This document shows, in pieces, positions 1 to 9,018 of a DNA stretch of 38,034 bases. Source of the DNA: SAR92 bacterium MED-G29. GTDB lineage: Bacteria; Pseudomonadota; Gammaproteobacteria; Pseudomonadales; Porticoccaceae. The notes under the pieces were generated by a model. The model saw only the letters and a program-made list of their open reading frames with translations, was not told the DNA's origin and searched no databases. The DNA is taken from contig NTJY01000006.1 of the NCBI GenBank assembly GCA_002457245.1, positions 1 through 38,034 of the forward strand, read 5' to 3'. Each line of letters opens with the position of its first letter. Position 1 is the stretch's first letter. The position numbers and the translations under genes were made by a program.

Positions 1-789
1 CATCAACTAAAAGCACGTTATCCAAAAATGGAGAATAGTGTTTGGGGAGGGCAAGATCAATTCGTTTTTGAGGAGGTTTACGCGCGCTTAGAAAATCACG
101 AGTCTCCCGCTCCACCCCTGTTTATCGTTACCTTAACTATTACAAATCATCCGCCATATCGGTCCCCAAACGGATATAGACCTCTTTTACCTAGTATACC
201 CGACCAATTAGAGGCTAGATTACAAGATATTCCTAAAGAATCATTAAATACATTCCTTTATGCCAATGATCAGCTGGGATCTTTTATCTCGAGAGTGAAG
301 GGTAGCAATTTTAAGCAGCATACGATTATTGCCGTAACGGGTGATCATGGAATAAGAGGCATGCGTTACAGTAATAATGAGCGTCTACAAGAAATTAGCG
401 TGCCTCTATACATGTATATCCCTGACAAGTATCAACTAAATAATATTCCTAATGATAGACAAATCGCCTCACATAAAGACATCATGCCAACGCTGTTTAA
501 TAATGCTTTATCAGATGCGAGTTATTTAAACTTGGGCAGAGATTTACTCACTTCAAATAACCAAGAACTGACTCACAATTTCGCCTATCATTCGAACTAC
601 CTCATTGAAAACAGTTATGTCCATGAAAAAAGTAATTCAGCCTTTTTGCCTGCTCGAGAGGTAACTGAAGACTTTAGGCTAATTTCTGATGATGACACGA
701 TTAATAGGGAGTTGGGAAACGGACAGTTCTACAGTGATATTTTAGATTGGCTAACTAGATTTCAGCTACAAAATTCCGCAAGTCAGTGA
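1..789 (+). CDS. LTA-synthase/OpgB-type sulfatase-fold transferase, C-terminal part
   Basis: The reading frame is open from base 1, so the gene begins outside the window; the internal ATG at 28 is not its start. The visible 262 residues carry two motifs of the alkaline-phosphatase/sulfatase superfamily in the LTA synthase and phosphoglycerol transferase branch (COG1368): TNHPPY around 135-155 nt and the metal-site motif TGDHG around 340-355 nt. Known members are membrane-anchored enzymes that move phosphoglycerol or phosphoethanolamine onto glycans, or act as sulfatases, outside the inner membrane. The N-terminal membrane segments and nucleophile Thr/Ser would lie upstream and cannot be checked. 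It converges with the glycosyltransferase gene, so both may serve the cell envelope. The family is fairly secure; the substrate is unknown, and a true lipoteichoic acid role is unlikely in a Gram-negative. Confidence 0.75.
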   Translation, partial: HQLKARYPKMENSVWGGQDQFVFEEVYARLENHESPAPPLFIVTLTITNHPPYRSPNGYRPLLPSIPDQLEARLQDIPKESLNTFLYANDQLGSFISRVKGSNFKQHTIIAVTGDHGIRGMRYSNNERLQEISVPLYMYIPDKYQLNNIPNDRQIASHKDIMPTLFNNALSDASYLNLGRDLLTSNNQELTHNFAYHSNYLIENSYVHEKSNSAFLPAREVTEDFRLISDDDTINRELGNGQFYSDILDWLTRFQLQNSASQ

Positions 790-824
790 TGTCTCAGATT
801 GGGCATGATATGACATCTTTTTGA
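788..824 (+). terminator. Weak possible terminator between convergent genes
   Basis: A 6-bp inverted repeat (GATGTC at 788-793, GACATC at 812-817) overlaps the stop codon of the sulfatase-type gene and is followed by a T-rich run to about 832. The loop is long (18 nt) and the stem short, so the call is weak. Confidence 0.25.
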
Positions 825-829
825 TTTTT

Positions 830-1555
830 TTATCGCCAATGCTCATTGATCCATGTGGCAGGCTTGAACCGACGATACCATTTTCCACTTTCGCCTCCTA
901 TCGCATCATGAGGATCAGGCTTACCGTGAAATACGATAACTCTGGCATCAGCTGGAATTTTTGTTTCGCGCGATATGAAGAATGACCAAGGTCGTAAACA
1001 GTGCCTTTTGAAACTTCGGCACCACTTATCTGGCCAGTATACCAGTGCATTTTTTTGCATCAAAATTGCGGACAAATATTCCTGTTCATTGCGATATACA
1101 GCTTTGATTTTCTCAAATGATGCTTCAAATTCTGACAAAACCTCAGGATGTGCACCCACTTCAAAGCGATATACAGAGGAGTTGCCTGTACCATCTCTTT
1201 TTACCCAGTCCTTGATTATCATCACAGCACCAGGATAATCGAAAAGATCATCTAGATCACCTGTAATAATTAAATCCAAATCCAAACATAAGACCTTGCC
1301 CTTTAAGTCGTAAAGTTCTTGAGAAAATACAGAGAGCTTATTCCATCCTCTTTCTGGCCCATCCAAATTTACTGATAATTCAGGCAATGGGAAAGATTCG
1401 ATGTTTTCACCAAGATCTGAATTATCATCAGTCAGACACACAAACCGAAAAGGGCGGCGAATATTTCGAGCAACCATAGAGTAAAGACGGTTCACATAAT
1501 CAGCTGGGTACTTAGTTCCCCACTTCATACAAAGCACATTGACGACTTCAGTCAT
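830..1555 (-). CDS. Small DxD glycosyltransferase, GT8-like
   Basis: A 241-residue soluble protein with no signal peptide or membrane segment. The N-terminus (VVNVLCMKWGTKY) and the nucleotide-sugar metal motif CLDLDL (D92-L-D94) after a WNKL segment (about residue 71) fit a GT-A fold, glycosyltransferase family 8-like enzyme. The C-terminus carries the HGKPDP motif, a likely second metal or acceptor site. The start at 1555 is 40 bp downstream of the ilvE stop on the same strand, so the two may be cotranscribed. In Pseudomonas ilvE is followed by LPS core heptosyltransferase genes, which makes an LPS or exopolysaccharide job plausible here, but this protein is not one of those heptosyltransferases. 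Donor and acceptor are unknown. Confidence 0.75.
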   Translation of the reverse strand: MTEVVNVLCMKWGTKYPADYVNRLYSMVARNIRRPFRFVCLTDDNSDLGENIESFPLPELSVNLDGPERGWNKLSVFSQELYDLKGKVLCLDLDLIITGDLDDLFDYPGAVMIIKDWVKRDGTGNSSVYRFEVGAHPEVLSEFEASFEKIKAVYRNEQEYLSAILMQKNALVYWPDKWCRSFKRHCLRPWSFFISRETKIPADARVIVFHGKPDPHDAIGGESGKWYRRFKPATWINEHWR

Positions 1556-1595
1556 AATTTTATCTTATTGTTTAGCGCACTCGAATCATAGTGAT

Positions 1596-2528
1596 TTATT
1601 CAGCAACTGGGGATAACCAACTTGTATATTTGGAGTTCTTACCCCTTACCAAGTCAAAATAGGCAGCTTGTAATTTTTCTGCAACAGGCCCGCGTTTGCC
1701 ATTTCCAATAACTCTGCCATCATACTCTCGAATAGGAACAACCTCAGCCGCCGTACCTGTGAAAAAGGCCTCATCACAAATATATACCTCATCTCGAGTT
1801 ATTCGTTTTTCTCTTATTTCTATTCCATTATCCGCTGCCAGTTTAAAAATAGTGTCTCTGGTGATTCCATCTAAACATGAAGTCAGATCTGGCGTATAAA
1901 TAACACCCTCTCGGACCATAAAAAAATTCTCCCCACTTCCTTCTGCAACATAACCTTCGTTGTCTAGCATCATAGCTTCATCGCAACCTGAATCTAACGC
2001 CTCTCGAAGTGCAAGCATCGAGTTAATATAGTTACCACTTGCCTTTGCTTTACACATCGTAATGTTTACATGATGTCGCGTGTAAGAAGAGGTTCGTACC
2101 TTGATACCCGCCTCTAACGCCTCGGGAGACATATATGATGGCCATTCCCAAGCGGCAATACCAACATGTACTCTTAAATCCTTGGCTCTAAGACCCATCC
2201 CCTCTGAACCTAAAAAAACTAGCGGTCTAATATAAGCTTCTTGGAGATTATTAATACTTACAATTTTCTGCTGTGCAATATTTAATTCATCTTGGCTAAA
2301 TGGCACCTCTAGTTGAAGTATCTTGGCTGAATTAAAGAGTCGCTTGGTATGATCTTCTAACCGATAGATACATGTACCAGACTTATTATTGTGGTATGCC
2401 CTAACCCCTTCGAAGACCGCTAGCCCATAATGAAGAGAGTGCGTGAGCAGATGTGTTCTCGCATCTCGCCAGTCAACTATCTCTCCATCCATCCAAATAA
2501 ATCCATCGCGATCTGCAAACGACATCAA
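1596..2528 (-). CDS. ilvE: Branched-chain amino acid aminotransferase
   Basis: Class IV PLP-dependent transaminase that interconverts valine, leucine and isoleucine with their 2-oxo acids, using glutamate/2-oxoglutarate. The 310 residues match the usual family length. The likely PLP lysine is K162 in AKASGNY, and the EGSGENFF motif (residues 196-203) and C-terminal FFTGTAAEV phosphate-binding segment are present. The ATG at 2528 has a good Shine-Dalgarno (GATGAGGAAATTTTG before ATG). It diverges from argA across a 208-bp spacer, and ilvD of the same pathway lies just beyond argA. The glycosyltransferase gene follows downstream. Confidence 0.95.
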   Translation of the reverse strand: MMSFADRDGFIWMDGEIVDWRDARTHLLTHSLHYGLAVFEGVRAYHNNKSGTCIYRLEDHTKRLFNSAKILQLEVPFSQDELNIAQQKIVSINNLQEAYIRPLVFLGSEGMGLRAKDLRVHVGIAAWEWPSYMSPEALEAGIKVRTSSYTRHHVNITMCKAKASGNYINSMLALREALDSGCDEAMMLDNEGYVAEGSGENFFMVREGVIYTPDLTSCLDGITRDTIFKLAADNGIEIREKRITRDEVYICDEAFFTGTAAEVVPIREYDGRVIGNGKRGPVAEKLQAAYFDLVRGKNSKYTSWLSPVAE

Positions 2529-2589
2529 AATTTCCTCATCTCAAGTTAAACTTTTTCGGAGTAAAAAAAACGTATCTCTAAGAGGCTGA

Positions 2590-2598
2590 GTATATCAC
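2590..2598 (-). promoter_or_regulatory. Candidate extended -10 promoter of ilvE
   Basis: Read on the minus strand this is TGATATACT, an extended -10 element (TGn followed by TATACT). It would start transcription about 55 nt upstream of the ilvE ATG. No convincing -35 hexamer is seen, which is usual for extended -10 promoters. Confidence 0.4.
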
Positions 2599-2724
2599 CA
2601 CCAGTGGCAAACATGGGCGTTCTTGAATTGCTTTAAATCAGCGAATTCCGCCCTCTATTTGCTGAAAACTAAAGTTTAAGAAAATCAACACATCTTTTTC
2701 ATGAAGTTTTTGTCCTATGTTGAT

Positions 2725-2730
2725 TATAAT
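2725..2730 (+). promoter_or_regulatory. Consensus -10 box immediately before argA
   Basis: A perfect TATAAT lies only 6 nt before the argA ATG. Usual spacing would place the transcription start at or next to the A of the ATG, giving a leaderless mRNA. There is no clear -35 hexamer, and an in-frame TAG at 2731-2733 rules out an earlier start codon. Confidence 0.45.
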
Positions 2731-2736
2731 TAGAAA

Positions 2737-4047
2737 ATGAGCAATAAAAATTACATAGATTTTTTTAGGCAAACCTCTCCATACATCCATGATCATCGTG
2801 GCAAGACCTTTGTGATTGGGATTTCAGGAGAAGCAATCCAGGATTCTAACTTCCACTGTTTGATTCACGATATCGCGCTACTTCAAAGTTTGGGCATACA
2901 TATTGTTCTTGTTCATGGCGCCCGAACTCAGATTGATAGACGTCTTATAGCTTCTGATATTCAGAGTAAATTCGAACAAAATATTCGTATTACTGATGAG
3001 CACGCTATGCGCTGTATAAAGGAGGCGGTCGGAAGTACAAGGTTGACAATCGAATCTGAACTCTCGATGGGAATGCCTAACTCACCTATGTATGGTTCGA
3101 GAGTGCGTACTGTTGGCGGAAACTTTATCGCTGCCCAACCTTTTGGCGTTCGAAATGGTACTGACTTCCAGTGGGCTGGAGAGGTGAGAAAGATAGATAA
3201 ATCTGCAATCGATAGCCACCTGAAAAATGGTTCTATGGTCCTGATTTCGCCGCTCGGCTTTTCGCCAACAGGTGAGATCTTTAACCTCAACTACCACGAG
3301 GTAGCAACTTGTATCGCAGTAGAACTTAACGCTGAAAAACTGATTTTCATCAGTCATCCAACAGCGCTGCTTGATAAAGATAAACTTCTCCGATCTTTGT
3401 CCTTATCGCAGTTAGCTGAATTACAAGAGACTACAAAAGAGCAGCAGCAGATGGAATTGCTTGATGCTGCAGCAACGGCATGTCATGGCGGTGTTGAAAG
3501 GGTGCACCTTGTAGGATTTGCAGAGGATGGTGCCTTGCTATCAGAACTATTCACCAGAGATGGAAGTGGTACTCTGATTTCAAGAGAGTGTAAAAATACC
3601 ATTAGATTGGCCACGATAGATGATGTAGGTGGCATTCTGGATTTAATTACCCCTTTGGAAAATCAAGGGTTTTTAGTAAGACGGTCTAGAGAACTTCTGG
3701 AGACTGAAATTACCCGCTTCACGCTTGTAGTTCACCCTGAGGGTCTGATTATAGGCTGCGCAGCACTTTATCCAACCAGCAATGAATCTCTTGGCGAATT
3801 GGCGTGTGTAGCGGTTCATGAAGACTTCCATGATCAAGGTATTGGCGCTCGTTTACTTGCTAAAATCGAAGACCACTCTCGGGAATCGGGAATGGACAGG
3901 TTAATGGCTATGACTACCAAAACTGCTCACTGGTTTATTGAACGAGGGTTTACCGAAGTAAAAATATCTGATCTGCCAGACAGTAAACAAGAAATGTATA
4001 ATTATCAGCGCAATGCTCGGATTTTTGAGAAGCAATTTAGCCCTTGA
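2737..4047 (+). CDS. argA: N-acetylglutamate synthase (first step of arginine synthesis)
   Basis: Acetylates glutamate with acetyl-CoA, committing carbon to the arginine pathway in the cytoplasm. The 436 residues match classical proteobacterial ArgA: an N-terminal amino-acid-kinase-like domain (about residues 15-280; HRGKTFVI, VHGARTQID, GSRVRTVGGNFIAAQP) that binds arginine for feedback control, then a GNAT acetyltransferase domain (about 288-436; IRLATIDDVGGI, ELACVAVHEDF, GIGARLL). The first domain resembles ArgB but lacks kinase function in this family. There is no Shine-Dalgarno before the ATG, and a -10 box sits 6 nt upstream. It lies between ilvE and ilvD; argB, the next enzyme, is elsewhere in the window. 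Confidence 0.95.
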   Translation: MSNKNYIDFFRQTSPYIHDHRGKTFVIGISGEAIQDSNFHCLIHDIALLQSLGIHIVLVHGARTQIDRRLIASDIQSKFEQNIRITDEHAMRCIKEAVGSTRLTIESELSMGMPNSPMYGSRVRTVGGNFIAAQPFGVRNGTDFQWAGEVRKIDKSAIDSHLKNGSMVLISPLGFSPTGEIFNLNYHEVATCIAVELNAEKLIFISHPTALLDKDKLLRSLSLSQLAELQETTKEQQQMELLDAAATACHGGVERVHLVGFAEDGALLSELFTRDGSGTLISRECKNTIRLATIDDVGGILDLITPLENQGFLVRRSRELLETEITRFTLVVHPEGLIIGCAALYPTSNESLGELACVAVHEDFHDQGIGARLLAKIEDHSRESGMDRLMAMTTKTAHWFIERGFTEVKISDLPDSKQEMYNYQRNARIFEKQFSP

Positions 4048-4108
4048 GCTTAAACCTGCTATCCTTCTCGCTTGTAAAATCCTAAAAGCCCCCAACATGG
4101 AATAAAAG

Positions 4109-5941
4109 ATGCCAAAGTACCGCTCACATACTACTACCCAGGGCCGAAATATGGCGGGCGCTCGCGCGCTTTGGCGTGCGACTGGCATGAAAGATGGCGA
4201 TTTTAATAAGCCAATCATAGCCATTGCTAACTCATATACCCAGTTTGTTCCCGGACATGTGCACCTAAAAGACATGGGCGACTTGGTGGCAAGTGAAATT
4301 AGTAAAGCCGGTGGTGTATCAAAAGAGTTCAATACAATTGCTGTCGATGATGGTATTGCAATGGGTCATGATGGAATGCTGTACTCGTTGCCTTCCAGAG
4401 ATCTTATTGCTGACTCTGTTGAATATATGGTTAATGCTCACTGCGCTGACGCTATGGTCTGCATCTCTAATTGTGACAAAATTACTCCTGGTATGTTGAT
4501 GGCGGCCATGCGATTAAATATACCTGCCATTTTTGTCTCTGGTGGGCCTATGGAAGCGGGGAAAACAAGGCTTGCTGACCATAAATTAGATTTAGTTGAC
4601 GCCATGGTAATTGCCGTTGACGACAGCGCAAGTGATGAGAAAATTGCCGAATACGAGCGCTCCGCATGCCCAACCTGCGGCTCTTGCTCGGGAATGTTTA
4701 CAGCCAATTCAATGAACTGCCTGACCGAGGCGTTAGGTCTATCTTTGCCTGGCAATGGTTCTTTGCTTGCAACTCACTCTGATCGGCGTGAACTTTTTCT
4801 TGAGGCTGGACGGACCATTGTTAATCTTACAAAACAATTTTATGAAAAAGATGATGATTCTGTGCTTCCAAGATCGATAGCAAACTTTAAAGCCTTTGAA
4901 AATGCTATGACCCTGGATGTATGTATGGGTGGATCCACTAATACCATTTTGCATCTCCTAGCGGCAGTTCAAGAGGGTGGTATTGATTTTGGTCTTTCGA
5001 ATATTGACCAGCTATCTCGTAAAGTCCCTCAACTATGCAAGGTGGCACCAAATACACCTGAATATCATATGGAGGACGTCCATCGCGCAGGCGGGATTAT
5101 GGGCATCCTTGCAGAACTGAATCGCGCAGGTCTAATCCATGCAAATCTTCCCACAGTACATTCGAAAACGATGGGGGAAGCTCTAAAAAAATGGGATATA
5201 GCCAACCAACCCAGCGAAGCAGTAAAAACTTTTTATAAGGCTGGACCCGCAGGAATACCAACTCAAACTGCCTTCAGCCAAAGCACGCGCTGGCCATCTG
5301 TTGATGCCGACAGAGAGAATGGATGCATACGAAACTTAGAAAATGCCTTTAGCTTGGAGGGCGGCTTGGCTATCTTGAAAGGTAATCTTGCTCCCGATGG
5401 ATGTGTTGTTAAAACATCAGGTGTTGACGAATCCATTCATACATTTAAAGGGCCAGCTTTTATTACAGAAAGCCAAGAAGCTGCAGTTGAGGCAATTCTC
5501 AATGACAAGGTGGTTTCCGGAGACGTTGTCATAGTTCGTTATGAGGGCCCTCGCGGAGGTCCTGGAATGCAGGAAATGCTCTATCCAACAAGCTATATCA
5601 AATCTAAAAACCTTGGCAAAGCATGCGCTCTTATCACCGATGGCCGCTTCTCAGGAGGAACATCTGGGTTATCCATTGGTCATGTTTCACCTGAAGCGGC
5701 AGCAGAGGGAACTATTGGTTTAATTCGAAATGGAGATATCATAAAAATAGATATTCCAAATAGAACAATTGATGTCCTCCTATCCGATAAAGAGCTAAAG
5801 AAACGACGGGAACAACAAGACTCAGTAGGGTGGCAACCTGTTGAAGATAGACCTAGGAAAGTCACCCCTGCACTCAAGGCTTTCGCAAAACTTGCCACCA
5901 GTGCAGACAAAGGAGCAGTCAGAGATCTAACGCAGCTTTAA
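4109..5941 (+). CDS. ilvD: Dihydroxy-acid dehydratase
   Basis: Dehydrates 2,3-dihydroxy-3-methyl acids to the 2-oxo acids that IlvE then transaminates, in valine, isoleucine and leucine synthesis. The 610 residues are full length. Conserved cysteines for the iron-sulfur cluster are visible: C122 in [10 protein letters not shown] and C187/C190/C193 in [10 protein letters not shown]. The [14 protein letters not shown] segment near the C-terminus (about residue 512) is the family signature. It starts 61 bp after argA with GGAATAAAAG before the ATG, so read-through from argA is likely. Strong terminator downstream. Confidence 0.97.
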   Translation: MPKYRSHTTTQGRNMAGARALWRATGMKDGDFNKPIIAIANSYTQFVPGHVHLKDMGDLVASEISKAGGVSKEFNTIAVDDGIAMGHDGMLYSLPSRDLIADSVEYMVNAHCADAMVCISNCDKITPGMLMAAMRLNIPAIFVSGGPMEAGKTRLADHKLDLVDAMVIAVDDSASDEKIAEYERSACPTCGSCSGMFTANSMNCLTEALGLSLPGNGSLLATHSDRRELFLEAGRTIVNLTKQFYEKDDDSVLPRSIANFKAFENAMTLDVCMGGSTNTILHLLAAVQEGGIDFGLSNIDQLSRKVPQLCKVAPNTPEYHMEDVHRAGGIMGILAELNRAGLIHANLPTVHSKTMGEALKKWDIANQPSEAVKTFYKAGPAGIPTQTAFSQSTRWPSVDADRENGCIRNLENAFSLEGGLAILKGNLAPDGCVVKTSGVDESIHTFKGPAFITESQEAAVEAILNDKVVSGDVVIVRYEGPRGGPGMQEMLYPTSYIKSKNLGKACALITDGRFSGGTSGLSIGHVSPEAAAEGTIGLIRNGDIIKIDIPNRTIDVLLSDKELKKRREQQDSVGWQPVEDRPRKVTPALKAFAKLATSADKGAVRDLTQL

Positions 5942-5963
5942 AAGATTTTCCATCATTGTACAC

Positions 5964-6001
5964 AAACTAAAAAGCCCCGCATGTGCGGGGCTTTTTAGTT
6001 T
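5964..6001. terminator. Bidirectional rho-independent terminator
   Basis: A perfect inverted repeat: the arm at 5964-5981 (core AAAAAGCCCCGC) pairs with 5984-6001, with a practical loop of ATGT. A runs on one flank and T runs on the other let it work in both directions, ending ilvD (+) and the TPR gene of the TonB operon (-). Confidence 0.93.
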
Positions 6002-6020
6002 AGAAATCACGAGTTACTAA

Positions 6021-7421
6021 CTACACAGCACAACTAGGAACCTTGGCGCCAACATCCCTCAACCTCTGCATTCTATCCCCTTCATAATTTGCGAACTTAA
6101 TCCACTGCGCAGGATAACGCTTATCTCTTTTAGTTTTAGCTGATTTTATTGCCTTATTGAAGGCTTTTACCGCGTCTTTATAACAATGCATATTAAGTAG
6201 AGCATTACCCATCGTGGCGTAATTAGCATTTGGCTTTTTGATACCTCCCTTTTTTTCCGCTTTTAGAGACGCCTTATATGCCATCATATCTTGTCCGAGA
6301 TCAAGATAGGTAGACCCGATCAAGTATTGAATTTCACCATTATCAGAATACTTGGATGCGGTCTCATATGAAGACAATGCCTGAGGAATATGCTGCGCCA
6401 AGAACCAGGATTTACCCAATAAGTCATAGTGCTTAAAGTTTTTTTCAACAATTTTATCTTTAATCCCTTTTTCTATGATCTTGGCAGCTCTGTATGGAAC
6501 CTCTGCTCCCAGATACATATAAGCCATAGCCAAGACGTCACTTTCTTTGGTTAGTTCTCCATTCAAGTATATGACTTCATACGCGACAAGTTGATCAGTC
6601 ATTCGTTCTTGCGCGCCAAACATACCACCGAGCTGTTTCCAATATTTCCATTTAGGGTAGTGCGTTACTAGCTTCTCAAGATAATCGATAACTTTGTCCA
6701 TTTGATTCTTTTCATTATAGAGCGCTGTTCCAAGGGCCCAAAAACTTTCTTTGGGAAGAATTCCTTTTGCCTCGGCCTCTGAAATTCCAAGCTTGACGCT
6801 CCGCAAAGAATCATCCTTTCGCTCCAACTGGTAGTACAACTGAGCCATAGTGAGTCGCTCCTGCGCACCGACCACGAAGGCAGCCTCAGCCCATATCTCA
6901 TATTGTTCAATCGCCATCTCGTACTTTTCCATCGCGGCATAGAACTGACCAAGGGTTAGACGAGTATCCAACCTGAACTCAGGCTCTGCTCCGTCACTAT
7001 CTACGATTTTTCGATAATAAATTGCAGCGCCGGGAATATCATCTAATGCAAAATAAACGTATCCCATAGTAGACCATACTTGAGTCTCCTCATAAGCAGA
7101 GCTACATTTCTTAGAGCTCTTTTCAATATCCTCAAGCATCTCCTTAGCCTCTAAGAAAAAAGGCGTAACATCAACGCCCTCCTCAGCATCACCAGCTTCA
7201 GCAATCGGACTTTTTTCACCTCTAACTCTATCCAAAGCTTTGGAGCAGGTCTTCCCCACCGATGCCCGCTTTCGAGTCTTAACATCCTTGTACTTGGGTT
7301 CTTTCTTCTCTGCTGCGTTTGCAGAAAAAGCATGATCACTAGTAGGATAAACGACTGATATTAGCAGCGGTAACAAAAATACTATTCCAGCTAACCCCAA
7401 GGATTTTAACGTACGCGTCAT
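6021..7421 (-). CDS. Periplasmic TPR protein of the TonB operon
   Basis: A 466-residue protein with a basic N-terminus and one hydrophobic segment (about residues 9-27), read as a signal peptide or membrane anchor. The rest is mostly helical repeats of tetratricopeptide type, for example around GYVYFALDDIPGAAIYYRKI, GQFYAAMEKYEMAIEQYEIW and a C-terminal GNALLNMHCYKDAVKAFNKA unit. It is last in the six-gene operon, 10 bp after tonB. TPR proteins often occur at this position in TtpC-type TonB clusters and are presumed to scaffold the complex; the function here is inferred from context. The bidirectional hairpin 20 bp downstream terminates the transcript. Confidence 0.8.
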   Translation of the reverse strand: MTRTLKSLGLAGIVFLLPLLISVVYPTSDHAFSANAAEKKEPKYKDVKTRKRASVGKTCSKALDRVRGEKSPIAEAGDAEEGVDVTPFFLEAKEMLEDIEKSSKKCSSAYEETQVWSTMGYVYFALDDIPGAAIYYRKIVDSDGAEPEFRLDTRLTLGQFYAAMEKYEMAIEQYEIWAEAAFVVGAQERLTMAQLYYQLERKDDSLRSVKLGISEAEAKGILPKESFWALGTALYNEKNQMDKVIDYLEKLVTHYPKWKYWKQLGGMFGAQERMTDQLVAYEVIYLNGELTKESDVLAMAYMYLGAEVPYRAAKIIEKGIKDKIVEKNFKHYDLLGKSWFLAQHIPQALSSYETASKYSDNGEIQYLIGSTYLDLGQDMMAYKASLKAEKKGGIKKPNANYATMGNALLNMHCYKDAVKAFNKAIKSAKTKRDKRYPAQWIKFANYEGDRMQRLRDVGAKVPSCAV

Positions 7422-7431
7422 TTACTACTCC

Positions 7432-8037
7432 TTATTTAGCCATTTGGAAAGAAAACTTATAGAGTACTCCGGGGACCTCTTGCCCTACTCCATCAACTAC
7501 TCTAGGGTTATATTTGAGCTTGTCGGCAGCCTTGAGAGCTGCTCTACCAAATCCCCAGCCCTCCGGGAACTCCTCAATCATCTTTGGATCTCTTACGCCA
7601 CCAGTCGTGGTGATGATAACCTCAACAACAGCGTATCCCTCCTTACCGCGAGTTTGAGCTCTTCTGGGATATTGGGGTTGCGGAATATATACCGGTATGA
7701 AATCAGAGTCCCGTGCAAAGTTGCCCAAGCCGGCATTAGGATTTACAGCTACTACTGGAGCTGAAATATTAACCGCAGAGTCAGGCACTTCGATATCAAT
7801 CTGATCTTGAGGGATGTCAGGCGGCGGCGGCTCTGGATCATCAGGCTTTTTAACCTCTGTCTTTTTCGCGTTCGTCGTAGTCTCTCTCTCAACATGAAGG
7901 AAGTCAGGAATCTTTATCCCTTCCTTTTCATCTAACTCTTTAACGCCAGAGTCGATTAATTTGTACATTAGAATCACAAGGGAAAGTGTTACTAAAATTC
8001 CTAATGCACCAGATATCCCAATTCTTATCGCTACCAT
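7432..8037 (-). CDS. tonB: TonB-family energy transducer
   Basis: Couples the inner-membrane proton motive force to outer-membrane receptors. The 201 residues show TonB architecture: an N-terminal membrane helix (about 7-26), a periplasmic linker with a proline run (PEPPPPDIP, residues 68-76), and a C-terminal domain from about residue 120 (PQYPRRAQTRGKEGYAVVEV and a closing LYKFSFQMAK). The linker is short compared with E. coli TonB, as in TonB2/TonB3-type proteins. The ATG at 8037 is 7 bp after the exbD stop, and the TPR gene follows 10 bp after its own stop. Confidence 0.9.
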   Translation of the reverse strand: MVAIRIGISGALGILVTLSLVILMYKLIDSGVKELDEKEGIKIPDFLHVERETTTNAKKTEVKKPDDPEPPPPDIPQDQIDIEVPDSAVNISAPVVAVNPNAGLGNFARDSDFIPVYIPQPQYPRRAQTRGKEGYAVVEVIITTTGGVRDPKMIEEFPEGWGFGRAALKAADKLKYNPRVVDGVGQEVPGVLYKFSFQMAK

Positions 8038-8044
8038 AGTATTC

Positions 8045-8449
8045 TCAATCGTTCTCTACAGAGACAGCGACAGGGCTAATGCCAATGTCTCTAGCTATAT
8101 CGGCAACTTTTGCCACTGACTCAATATCAGATTCATTATCGGCTTGGATAACCATGCCACCCTTTGGGTTTTCGTTAAAAAGTCGGGTTAAATTGAGTTT
8201 CAGTGCGCTCGGCTCAACTCTTTTCTTATCAATCCAGAATTCATTAATGTCAGTGACGGCAACGAGAATACCAACTTTCTTATAAGACTCCTCAGTCTTT
8301 GTATCAATTTTACTGATTTCCGGACCCGGAAGCTTAATAAAGGTCGCAGTTACAATAAAAAAGATTAACATGATAAAAACCACATCAAGCATTGGGGTTA
8401 AATCTATTGCTTGCCCTTGCTGTCCAGCTTTACCTCTACGATTCCGCAT
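8045..8449 (-). CDS. exbD: ExbD-family proton channel subunit
   Basis: Partner of ExbB in the TonB motor. The 134 residues have a short cytoplasmic N-terminus, a single membrane helix (about 18-38) and a periplasmic domain. D22 in LTPMLDVVFIML is at the position of the essential proton-carrying aspartate (D25 in E. coli ExbD). It lies between exbB (40 bp upstream) and tonB (7 bp downstream) in the same operon. Confidence 0.93.
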   Translation of the reverse strand: MRNRRGKAGQQGQAIDLTPMLDVVFIMLIFFIVTATFIKLPGPEISKIDTKTEESYKKVGILVAVTDINEFWIDKKRVEPSALKLNLTRLFNENPKGGMVIQADNESDIESVAKVADIARDIGISPVAVSVEND

Positions 8450-8489
8450 AATTTGATCTCATCACAGTTATTTCAAGTCTTAACTGTAT

Positions 8490-9017
8490 TTATTTATGTT
8501 CTAACATAAGGTGATCTTCTAGAAGATGTTTTTCGCGCTCGGCAATCCTTTCGATATATGTCAAGCCAAAAACCCCTGATAGGGCGGCAACCATTCCAGA
8601 CATTGTTGGAATCGTTGCCTTGGAAACACCACCCGCCATTGCCTTCGCATCTCCACCGCCTGTAAATGCCATAACGTCAAAAACAGTGATCATTCCGGTT
8701 ACCGTACCCAACAAACCAAACAACGGGGCGACGGCAACCAAGGTTTTGATCATCATCATATTATTGTCAATTTCGATACTAACTTCAGAAATAAGCTTTT
8801 CTCTGATTTGATGTGCATGTTTTGACTTGCGTTCTTTCCGTTCTGACCAACTAGCCAAGGCTCCTTGAACATCAATACTTACAGTTGTTTTAAGATACCA
8901 CATTCGCTCAAATATAAGCGTCCACATCACGAATAAAAGAATAACGATCGCCCATAGAACCATCCCTCCTGAATCCATGAACTTACTCATCTCCGCGATT
9001 GTGTCAGCGAAAAACAT
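8490..9017 (-). CDS. exbB: ExbB-family (MotA/TolQ/ExbB) proton channel protein
   Basis: The 175 residues include a first membrane helix at about 16-35 and the conserved channel segment VAPLFGLLGTVTGMI followed by GGGDAKAMAGGVSKA, the signature of the MotA/TolQ/ExbB family. It is shorter than classical ExbB (about 240 residues) and typical of the second ExbB in TtpC-type clusters. The start lies 1 bp after the stop of the long ExbB-like gene. With ExbD it should form the stator-like complex that energises TonB. Confidence 0.92.
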   Translation of the reverse strand: MFFADTIAEMSKFMDSGGMVLWAIVILLFVMWTLIFERMWYLKTTVSIDVQGALASWSERKERKSKHAHQIREKLISEVSIEIDNNMMMIKTLVAVAPLFGLLGTVTGMITVFDVMAFTGGGDAKAMAGGVSKATIPTMSGMVAALSGVFGLTYIERIAEREKHLLEDHLMLEHK

Positions 9018-9018
9018 A

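Noticed and set aside
1..789. Naming the first gene lipoteichoic acid synthase
   Set aside because: The rest of the window is Gram-negative, and only the C-terminal half is visible, so the sulfatase-fold family is as far as the evidence goes.
3901..4332. 143-residue minus-strand frame across the argA-ilvD junction
   Set aside because: Antisense to two well-identified genes, no ribosome site and no recognisable domain; a shadow frame.
7444..7764. 106-residue plus-strand frame inside tonB
   Set aside because: Entirely antisense to the tonB C-terminal coding region, with no family features.
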